This document shows, piece after piece, positions 34,103-40,158 of a stretch of DNA of 40,158 nucleotides. The translations under genes were made by a program, and so were the position numbers. Below the pieces are notes generated by a model. That model was given only the letters and a program-made list of their open reading frames with translations. It searched no databases and was not told the origin of the DNA. The first letter of the stretch is position 1, and each line of letters starts with the position of its first letter. Source of the stretch: Candidatus Alistipes stercoravium (GTDB lineage Bacteria; Bacteroidota; Bacteroidia; Bacteroidales; Rikenellaceae); the NCBI GenBank assembly GCA_019119615.1, contig DWWQ01000047.1:1-40158 (forward strand), in the 5' to 3' direction.

Positions 34103-34573
34103 ATGACGCAACTCAAGGCCGGAGATCCGGCACCCGATTTCAGCGCCGTAACGCAGCAGGGCGAACGACTGACGCTCGCCGACCTCAAGGGTCAGCGCAC
34201 GATCCTCTATTTCTACCCGAAGGACAATACCTCGGGGTGCACGCTCGAAGCCAAGAGCCTGCGCGACGGCAAGGAGGAGCTGGCCCGGCGCGGCTTCCGC
34301 ATCGTCGGCGTAAGCCCCGACAGCGAGCAGTCGCACCGCAACTTCTGCGCAAAGCACGAGCTGAACTTCACGCTGCTGGCCGACACCGACCACTCGGTGT
34401 GCGAAGCCTACGGCGTCTGGGCCGAGAAATCGATGTACGGCCGCAAATACATGGGCGTGCTGCGCACGACGTTCGTCATCGACCCCGAAGGACGCATCGA
34501 GCGGATCTTCACGAAGGTGGATACCAAGAACCACTACCGGCAGATCCTCGATGCCTACGACGCTGAAGCATGA
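34103..34573 (+). CDS. bcp: Thioredoxin-dependent peroxiredoxin, BCP/PrxQ type
   Basis: Cytoplasmic peroxidase of 156 aa that reduces hydrogen peroxide and organic peroxides with thioredoxin. The peroxidatic cysteine is C46 in YPKDNTSGCTLEAKSLRD. The resolving cysteine usual five residues later is replaced by K51. C82 (NFCAKHELNF) stands where some PrxQ proteins have their resolving Cys, so a disulfide C46-C82 is likely. GVSPDSEQSHRNF and RTTFVIDPEGRI are family segments. The frame is open to a GTG at 34079, but the ATG at 34103 gives the normal N-terminus. It overlaps the next gene by ATGA. Confidence 0.94.
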   Translation: MTQLKAGDPAPDFSAVTQQGERLTLADLKGQRTILYFYPKDNTSGCTLEAKSLRDGKEELARRGFRIVGVSPDSEQSHRNFCAKHELNFTLLADTDHSVCEAYGVWAEKSMYGRKYMGVLRTTFVIDPEGRIERIFTKVDTKNHYRQILDAYDAEA

Positions 34574-35034
34574 AACGCATCGCACGGATCGCAACGCTCG
34601 CCGTCCTTCTGCTGACGGCCGCCACGCTCCGGGGACAGGAACTCCCGGGGTGCATGACTCCGGGCGTACGTTCCGAAATGCGGCGGTTTCTCGAAGGTAT
34701 CCCCTCCGAGGCCCGCATCCGGGCCGACATGCGGTGGATCCGCGATGAGGTCGATCCGTTGCAGCGCGAACGGCGCATCGTGGAGCGCATGATGCGCCAG
34801 AGGGCCCGCGAAAGGGCGCTGGAGGCTTCGGAAGGAGCCGCAAGAAACGCTACGCCGAACGATCCTTCGGTCGAGATGGGCGAATGGCGTTTGAGCGTCG
34901 GCAACAACGGCAACTGGAGCCCCTATCCGGACCGGGCGCTCGATGCGCGGATCATCCGCTTCCCGATGCGCGACATTCGGGAACTGGACCGGGCAAAGAA
35001 ATCCACGCCTCCCCGGCCCGTACCGCCGAAATAG
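34570..35034 (+). CDS. Secreted protein of unknown function
   Basis: A 154-aa protein with a clear signal peptide (MKRIARIATLAVLLLTAATLRG, probable cleavage after RG or GQ). The mature part is Arg/Glu-rich and likely helical (RRFLEGIPSEARIRADMRWI, then RERRIVERMMRQRARERAL). The C-terminal end is Pro-rich (STPPRPVPPK). I do not recognise the family. Its start overlaps the peroxiredoxin stop, so it is translationally coupled to it. It is followed by a 64-nt gap before recA. Confidence 0.7.
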   Translation: MKRIARIATLAVLLLTAATLRGQELPGCMTPGVRSEMRRFLEGIPSEARIRADMRWIRDEVDPLQRERRIVERMMRQRARERALEASEGAARNATPNDPSVEMGEWRLSVGNNGNWSPYPDRALDARIIRFPMRDIRELDRAKKSTPPRPVPPK

Positions 35035-35098
35035 GGCAGCGGCGACCGGTACAGAAGAGAAAACAGAAGCAATTAACCTATTCATACCGAACAAGTAA

Positions 35099-36112
35099 AT
35101 GGCAGAAAAAGCACAAGTGAACCCGGACAAGCTCAAAGTCTTGAACGCGGTGATGGAAAAGATAGAGAAGGACTTCGGCAAGGGGTCGATCATGCGCATG
35201 AACAGCACGGAGGTGAACGACATCCCGGTGATTCCGACCGGATCGATCACCCTCGACATGGCGCTCGGCGTCGGCGGCTACCCCAAGGGGCGCGTCATCG
35301 AGATCTTCGGTCCCGAATCGTCGGGTAAGACCACACTGGCGATCCACGCTATCGCCGAAGCACAGAAGGCCGGCGGCATCGCGGCATTCATCGACGCCGA
35401 GCACGCCTTCGACAGTTTCTATGCCCAGAAACTGGGTGTCGATGTGGACAACCTGCTCATCTCGCAGCCCGACAACGGCGAGCAGGCCCTCGAAATCGCC
35501 GACTCGCTGATCCGCTCGAGCGCCATCGACATCATCGTCATCGACTCGGTGGCGGCCCTCACGCCCAAGGCCGAGATCGAGGGCGAGATGGGCGACGCGA
35601 AGATGGGTCTCCAGGCCCGCCTCATGTCGCAGGCCCTGCGCAAGCTCACCTCGAGCATCTCGAAGACCAAGACCGTCTGCATCTTCATCAACCAGCTGCG
35701 CGACAAGATCGGCATCGTCTACGGAAATCCCGAGACGACGACCGGCGGTAACGCCCTGAAGTTCTACGCCTCGGTGCGCATCGACATCCGCCGCATGTCG
35801 GTTATCAAGGACGGCGAGGAGCAGCTCGGAACCCGCACGAAGGTCAAGGTCGTGAAAAACAAGGTGGCACCTCCGTTCAAACGGGCGGAATTCGATATCA
35901 TGTTCGGCGAGGGCATCTCGAAGATCGGCGAGATCATCGACCTCGGTGTCGATTACGGCATCATCAAGAAGGCCGGATCGTGGTTCTCCTACGGAGACCG
36001 CAAGATCGGCCAGGGCCGCGACGCCGTCAAGGAGTTGCTCAAGTCGGACGAGGCGCTCGCCACGGAGATCGAGGAGAAGGTGCGCGAAGCCATGAAAAAC
36101 AAAAAAGAGTAG
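35099..36112 (+). CDS. recA: Recombinase RecA
   Basis: Homologous recombination and DNA repair ATPase, 337 aa. Walker A is GPESSGKTT (residues 71-79), the Walker B strand is [10 protein letters not shown], and the loop regions [23 protein letters not shown] and [22 protein letters not shown] are intact. The acidic C-terminal tail is short, which gives the low total length. No LexA-like box was recognised in the 64-nt upstream gap. The next gene, rel, begins three bases after the recA stop, so the two are co-transcribed. Confidence 0.98.
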   Translation: MAEKAQVNPDKLKVLNAVMEKIEKDFGKGSIMRMNSTEVNDIPVIPTGSITLDMALGVGGYPKGRVIEIFGPESSGKTTLAIHAIAEAQKAGGIAAFIDAEHAFDSFYAQKLGVDVDNLLISQPDNGEQALEIADSLIRSSAIDIIVIDSVAALTPKAEIEGEMGDAKMGLQARLMSQALRKLTSSISKTKTVCIFINQLRDKIGIVYGNPETTTGGNALKFYASVRIDIRRMSVIKDGEEQLGTRTKVKVVKNKVAPPFKRAEFDIMFGEGISKIGEIIDLGVDYGIIKKAGSWFSYGDRKIGQGRDAVKELLKSDEALATEIEEKVREAMKNKKE

Positions 36113-36115
36113 CCC

Positions 36116-38335
36116 ATGGGATACACCGCCGAGGATGAGGCCCTGATCAAGGAAAAATGGGACGACCTGCTGTACTCGTGTACGAAGATCTGCAAGAACG
36201 ACGAGGACTGGAATTTCATCAAACGGGCATTTTTCCTGGCCAAGGAGGCACATGAAGGGGTACGGCGCCGCTCCGGCGAGCCGTATCTCCTGCATCCTAT
36301 TGCCGTGGCCAAGATCGTCATCGAAGAGATCGGACTCGGCGTGAAATCCGTCGTGGCGGCACTGCTGCACGACGTGGTCGAAGACACGGAGTACACCGTG
36401 GAGGACATGGAACGCATCTTCGGCCCCAAGATCGCCTCGATGGTAGACGGCCTGACAAAAATGTCCGGTGTGTTCAACGCCGACACCTCCGAACAGGCCG
36501 AATACTTCCGCAAGGTGCTCCTCACGCTCTCGGACGACGTGCGGGTCATCCTGATCAAAATCGCAGACCGCCTGCACAACATGCGCACGCTGGGCTCCAT
36601 GCCCCTCAACAAGCAGATCAAGATCACCGGAGAGACCATCTACCTCTTTGCGCCGCTGGCATACCGGCTCGGCCTCTATTCGATCAAGAGCGAGTTGGAG
36701 GACCTCTGCATGAAGTACCGCTTCCCGCAGCAGTATGCCGAGATCACCCGGAAACTCCAGGAGAGCGAAGCCTCCCGCAAGGAGTTCATCGACAAGTTCA
36801 ACGCCCCGATCATCGCCGCGCTCAACCGCGACAACTTCAACTACGAGATTTCGGGACGCGTGAAGAGCGTCTACTCGATCTGGTCGAAGATGCAGCGCAA
36901 GCAGATCCCCTTCGAGGAGATCTACGATCTGTTCGCCATCCGCATCGTCTTCAAACCCCTGCCGTTCCCCTCGGAGAAGACCCAGTGCTGGCAGATCTAT
37001 TCCACGATCACCGACATCTATACCCCCAAGCCCGACCGGCTGCGCGACTGGATCTCGATGCCCAAGGCCAACGGATACGAGGCTCTGCATTCGACCGTCA
37101 TGGGCCCCGACGGCGTATGGGTCGAGGTGCAGATACGCACGCAACGCATGGAGGATATCGCCGAACGGGGATTCGCCGCACACTGGAAATACAAGCATGC
37201 GACCATCTCGCAGGACGAGGATGAATTCGACAAATGGCTCAAACAGATCCGCGCGGCGCTGAACAGTCCGACGGAGAATGCAGTAGACTTCCTGGATAAC
37301 TTCAAGTTATCGCTATACACCTCTGAAATAGTAGTATTTACACCGAAAGGAGAGGCGCGGAAAATGCCCTTCGGAGCTACCGCTCTGGACTTTGCCTACG
37401 ATATCCACTCGAAGATCGGCAACAGCGCGATCAGTGCCAAGATCAACCACAAGCTCGAACCGATCACCACGCAGATCAACAGCGGCGATCAGATCGAGAT
37501 CATCACGGCCGACACGGCCCGCCCGAAACCCGAATGGCTCGACATCGTTACGACAGCCAAGGCGAAATCCGCCATCAAGAGTTTCCTCAAGCGCGAACGT
37601 CAGAATAACATCGAGCGAGGCATGCAGATGCTCGAGGAGCGGATGAAATCGCTCAATATCCAGCTAAGCGGCAGGGTATTGCGCAAGATCATCCCGATCT
37701 ACGAATGCAACAACAAGGAGGAACTCTACAGCAAGATCGGGGCGGGCATCGTCTCGCTGGATGATCTGGAAAAGGTCCTCAAGGTCAATTCAAAGAGCAA
37801 GATACTCAAATTCTGGACCCTCTTTATCCCCCAGAAAAAGGAGGAGGAGACAGACGAGGCAGGCGATACGGCCCCGACAACGGCTCCGCAGAAGGAGGCC
37901 GGCGACGAACCGGTCTTCGAAATCGCCTCCTGCTGCAAGCCCATCCCGGGAGACAAGGTCGTGGGGTACAGGGATCCCGCAACGGGCAAGATCATCGTCC
38001 ACAAGGCCACCTGCGACGAATTGAACCGCCTGGCAGCCCAATATGGCAAGAATATCGTCAAGGAGGAAATCAAATGGTCGCAGCACAAGGCCATGTCCTA
38101 TCTGGTTACGACCGAATTGCGCGGCATCGACCGACAGGGCCTGCTGCTCGACCTGGCAAAGGTCGTGAGCGACGATTTCAACATCAACATCCGCGAAGTG
38201 AACATCCACAGCCACGACGGTATCTTCGAAGGCAACGTAAGCCTCTATGTAAAGGATGCGGAAAGCCTCAACGCCGTAATGGACAAACTGCGGGAAATAA
38301 AGGGAATAGACACTATCAAACGAACCATCAGTTAA
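36116..38335 (+). CDS. rel: Bifunctional (p)ppGpp synthetase/hydrolase
   Basis: Long RSH enzyme of 739 aa that makes and breaks the alarmone (p)ppGpp. The hydrolase site is intact: HD at H85-D86 in LLHDVVEDT, with H60 in YLLHPIAVAKI. The synthetase domain follows (GRVKSVYSIWSKMQRKQI, DLFAIRIVF, GYEALHSTVMGPDG). A TGS domain comes next (VVFTPKGEARKMPFGATALD). A conserved Cys region (EIASCCKPIPGDKVVGY) and a C-terminal ACT domain (TTELRGIDRQGLLLDLAKVV) complete the regulatory half. Both activities are therefore expected. It is coupled to recA in one transcript and followed six bases later by a small membrane gene. Confidence 0.96.
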   Translation: MGYTAEDEALIKEKWDDLLYSCTKICKNDEDWNFIKRAFFLAKEAHEGVRRRSGEPYLLHPIAVAKIVIEEIGLGVKSVVAALLHDVVEDTEYTVEDMERIFGPKIASMVDGLTKMSGVFNADTSEQAEYFRKVLLTLSDDVRVILIKIADRLHNMRTLGSMPLNKQIKITGETIYLFAPLAYRLGLYSIKSELEDLCMKYRFPQQYAEITRKLQESEASRKEFIDKFNAPIIAALNRDNFNYEISGRVKSVYSIWSKMQRKQIPFEEIYDLFAIRIVFKPLPFPSEKTQCWQIYSTITDIYTPKPDRLRDWISMPKANGYEALHSTVMGPDGVWVEVQIRTQRMEDIAERGFAAHWKYKHATISQDEDEFDKWLKQIRAALNSPTENAVDFLDNFKLSLYTSEIVVFTPKGEARKMPFGATALDFAYDIHSKIGNSAISAKINHKLEPITTQINSGDQIEIITADTARPKPEWLDIVTTAKAKSAIKSFLKRERQNNIERGMQMLEERMKSLNIQLSGRVLRKIIPIYECNNKEELYSKIGAGIVSLDDLEKVLKVNSKSKILKFWTLFIPQKKEEETDEAGDTAPTTAPQKEAGDEPVFEIASCCKPIPGDKVVGYRDPATGKIIVHKATCDELNRLAAQYGKNIVKEEIKWSQHKAMSYLVTTELRGIDRQGLLLDLAKVVSDDFNINIREVNIHSHDGIFEGNVSLYVKDAESLNAVMDKLREIKGIDTIKRTIS

Positions 38336-38341
38336 GGTAAC

Positions 38342-38836
38342 ATGGAAGACTTTTCGACCCTTATATGGATTGTGGTGATCGCCGTCGCCGCCATCGCCTC
38401 ACGGGGCCGGAAAGGCCGCACCCGACCGGCCGGCCAATCCGAAACGGAACCCGCCCGGCCGACAGATACCGCGTCGAACCCGACCCCATCGGGATGGCCC
38501 GCATGGCCGCAGATCCCCGGATTTCCGGATCTTCCGGCCCGAAAAGAACCCGCGCCGCAGCAAACGACCGCCGTCCCGAAAAATCCCGGAAAACACATGC
38601 AACCGGCGCGAAACAGGGACACCGCCGCACCCCGTGAAAACGGCGGTAAAAACCGCACGGCACAGCCGACCCACCCGGAAAAAAGGGCGCAAAACACCGC
38701 GGTTCCGGTTCAAAAAAGATCCGGCAACTCCGCATCCGGGCAGAATGAGGCCTCCGGAGCCGAAATCGCCGCAGACTTCGACCTTCGCAAGGCCGTGATA
38801 TATGCGGAGATCCTGAAGCCCAAATTCGACGAATAA
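38342..38836 (+). CDS. Small membrane-anchored protein of unknown function
   Basis: A 164-aa protein with a single N-terminal membrane segment (STLIWIVVIAVAAIAS, residues 5-20). A long low-complexity middle follows, rich in Pro, Arg, Asn and Gln and probably disordered. The short C-terminal motif DLRKAVIYAEILKPKFDE resembles the tail of small conserved Bacteroidales proteins. I do not know its function. It lies six bases after rel and is likely part of that transcript. Third-position G+C is similar to its neighbours, so it does not look acquired. Confidence 0.72.
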   Translation: MEDFSTLIWIVVIAVAAIASRGRKGRTRPAGQSETEPARPTDTASNPTPSGWPAWPQIPGFPDLPARKEPAPQQTTAVPKNPGKHMQPARNRDTAAPRENGGKNRTAQPTHPEKRAQNTAVPVQKRSGNSASGQNEASGAEIAADFDLRKAVIYAEILKPKFDE

Positions 38837-38842
38837 CATGCC

Positions 38843-39148
38843 ATGACCGACATTTCACCGATACACGGCAACGCCGGGCCGTCCGCCACACGGAAAGAGT
38901 TTTCGGAGGAGGAACGACGCTGGCATGCCACGATTGAAAATCCCGCAAAACTGGCTCGCAACCGGCGATGGCTCCACCTGCTGCTCGGTATCTGGAGCGT
39001 GCTGATAATCGGCTGGATCGCGCTGGTTCTATGCGGGGTGGATACATTCCGCTGGACAACAGCCGCCGTATGGTCGGCCGGACTCATCAATATCGGGATC
39101 GGAATCATCAACAACCGTCGCATAAGAGCCGGGAAAAAGCCGTTTTAG
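38843..39148 (+). CDS. Small two-helix membrane protein of unknown function
   Basis: A 101-aa protein with an acidic, soluble N-terminal part (FSEEERRWHATIENPAKLA) and two probable membrane helices: LHLLLGIWSVLIIGWIALVL (about residues 44-63) and AVWSAGLINIGIGIIN (75-90). A basic tail follows (NRRIRAGKKPF). The family is not recognised. It begins six bases after the preceding small membrane gene and may work with it. A 79-nt gap follows before the HIT gene. Confidence 0.7.
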   Translation: MTDISPIHGNAGPSATRKEFSEEERRWHATIENPAKLARNRRWLHLLLGIWSVLIIGWIALVLCGVDTFRWTTAAVWSAGLINIGIGIINNRRIRAGKKPF

Positions 39149-39227
39149 GCCCGAATATCGACAAGGACGGGCGAGCACCAACGCTAACAGAAAGAAGATA
39201 CAAGCACATTTAAATAAGGAAAACATC

Positions 39228-39614
39228 ATGGCAACGATTTTTTCACGCATCATCGCAGGGGAGATCCCTTCGTACAAAGTCGCCGAAGACGACAAATACT
39301 ACGCCTTTCTCGACATCAACCCGCTGACGAAAGGGCATACGCTCGTCGTACCGAAACAGGAGGTCGATTACCTGTTCGATCTCGACGACGAGACACTGGC
39401 CGGAATGGTGGTTTTCGCCAAAAAGGTCGCCGCACGCATCAAGCGCGAAATAGCGTGCGCGAGGGTAGCAGTGGTTGTTCTGGGAATGGAAGTTCCCCAT
39501 GCACATATCCATCTGATCCCCATCCAGAACGAAAACGACGTCGATTTCCACCGCAAAAAGCTCCATCTTACGCCGGAAGAGTTCCGGGAAATCGCCGACA
39601 AACTGGCTCGATAG
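39228..39614 (+). CDS. HIT family nucleotide-binding hydrolase
   Basis: A 128-aa protein of the HINT branch of the histidine triad superfamily, which cleaves adenosine phosphoramidates or related nucleotides. The triad HAHIHL is at H91, H93 and H95. FSRIIAGEIPSYKVAEDDKY, AFLDINPLTKGHTLVVPKQ and DFHRKKLHLTPEEF are standard segments. It is normal in length. It is the last gene before the AT-rich region, with a strong terminator about 35 nt after its stop. Confidence 0.95.
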   Translation: MATIFSRIIAGEIPSYKVAEDDKYYAFLDINPLTKGHTLVVPKQEVDYLFDLDDETLAGMVVFAKKVAARIKREIACARVAVVVLGMEVPHAHIHLIPIQNENDVDFHRKKLHLTPEEFREIADKLAR

Positions 39615-39648
39615 GAGAGTATTTACAAATATAAAAACATCTTATAAT

Positions 39649-39693
39649 CAGGCGTATGGTGGGTTATCAACACTATGCGCCTGCTTATTTTTT
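39649..39693 (+). terminator. Terminator after the HIT gene
   Basis: CAGGCGTATGGTG (39649-39661) pairs along 13 positions, with two G-U pairs, to CACTATGCGCCTG (39671-39683), around a nine-base loop. CTTATTTTTT follows. It marks the border between the G+C-rich gene block and the AT-rich end. Confidence 0.88.
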
Positions 39694-40158
39694 AACATAA
39701 TATACGACATAAAGAGAAAATCCCGGAAAATAGCCGTACAAGAAATTAGCTCAACGAAAAAATCCTTCAAAAAATCACGAAAAGGGTAGGGCGTTTACAT
39801 TTGTAAAACCCAGAAATTCCTATTATATCTTCTGTGATTTACATATTTAAATTACAAACAATGCGAAACAAATTGTTGATTATTACTTTTGTAAAATACG
39901 GCCATCGGGGTAGCAACAATCCAAATCAGGTGCCAAAAACCACAGTCAAATAAATTGATTCAGATAATTAACTGCCACATAACCAGCAGTTACACGATTC
40001 ATATAAAGTGATGGTTAAATAAAATAACAGCATATGCATCTAAAAGGCGCACGCAACGATATTCAATCATTCTATATATATAAATATCAACATTACCAGT
40101 CTATTAATAGAAATATACTATACATTTACGTTAGGTTAATCGAAAGGGGGGTATTTAA
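39694..40158. other. AT-rich gene-free region at the right edge
   Basis: About 465 nt after the HIT terminator with no gene I can support. G+C is near one third (20 of 60 bases at 39961-40020) against about 60% before it. It holds two copies of TTAC(A/T)TTTGTAAAA (39796 and 39883). It could be the upstream region of an acquired locus whose genes lie beyond the window. No RNA gene, long repeat or attachment site was recognised. Confidence 0.6.
39796..39896 (+). repeat. Two copies of a TTAC-N4-GTAA motif
   Basis: TTACATTTGTAAAA at 39796-39809 and TTACTTTTGTAAAA at 39883-39896 differ at one base and are 87 nt apart. Each is an inverted TTAC/GTAA with a 4-nt centre. The first copy extends to TTTACA/TGTAAA. 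Both contain TAnnTTTG, so they may be -7 boxes or sites for a regulator. Confidence 0.4.

Noticed and set aside
39861..39953. 30-codon open frame in the AT-rich end, starting MRNKLLIITFVKYG
   Set aside because: Too short and without a promoter, ribosome site or recognisable sequence; open frames of this size are expected by chance.
1..40158. Search for tRNA, rRNA, CRISPR arrays, insertion sequences, phage genes and riboswitches
   Set aside because: No cloverleaf, spaced repeats, transposase, terminal inverted repeats or known riboswitch core was recognised on either strand.

Overview
The window looks like chromosomal DNA of a G+C-rich member of the Bacteroidales, most like Alistipes (Rikenellaceae). 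This is inference from protein style and base composition. Supporting signs are the Bacteroidota promoter boxes (TTTG about 20 nt before TAnnTTTG), a SerA of the Bacteroidales type, a eukaryote-like GlgB, TamB divergent from TsaD, and about 60% G+C in genes. I recognise 37 complete protein genes and one partial one. I see no rRNA, tRNA, CRISPR array, insertion sequence or prophage.

Layout. 1-59 is the tail of an unidentified + strand gene. 141-2790 (-) is a four-subunit 2-oxoglutarate/2-oxoacid:ferredoxin oxidoreductase operon, read korD-korA-korB-korC. 2976-6414 (-) is a serine pathway operon, serC-serA-DUF1015. 6588-11752 (+) holds yicC, gmk, nadD (fused to a TPR tail), ddl, a Cys-rich DUF3109 protein and an M23/LysM peptidase. 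11835-12500 (-) is yggS. 12661-15747 (+) is a secreted C69 peptidase and a dihydrolipoyl dehydrogenase. 15816-17628 (-) is truA and tsaD. 17692-26118 (+) is tamB, then exbB-exbD-tonB, DUF1573 and an MTA/SAH deaminase. 26258-28093 (+) is a secreted VWA protein. 28194-30230 (-) is glgB. 30315-39614 (+) is a POT transporter, TetR and WYL regulators, a tiny zinc-ribbon protein, a PrxQ/BCP peroxiredoxin, a secreted unknown, recA, rel (ppGpp), two small membrane proteins and a HIT protein. The last 544 nt are abruptly AT-rich and gene-free.

How the genes work together. Most are housekeeping genes: anaerobic 2-oxoacid oxidation, serine synthesis, NAD and GMP supply, cell-wall precursor synthesis and hydrolysis, tRNA modification, outer-membrane assembly, TonB energisation, glycogen branching, DNA repair and the stringent response. 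Every convergent gene pair is separated by a strong hairpin that can end transcription from both sides. At many leaderward genes the -7 box lies 21-31 nt before the start codon.

The strongest unexplained signal is not a gene. Reading the whole window by eye I found no GTGAC or GTCAC (GTSAC), while GTAAC/GTTAC occurs roughly 65 times. Val-Thr is written almost only as GTA-ACN or GTT-ACN, although Val elsewhere is mostly GTC/GTG. This suggests avoidance, or methylation-driven loss, of a GTSAC site. Other points of interest are the NadD-TPR fusion, a 25-bp palindrome between the WYL regulator and the zinc-ribbon gene, a SerA lacking the usual catalytic His, a tamB with no ATG start, and the AT-rich edge at the right end.
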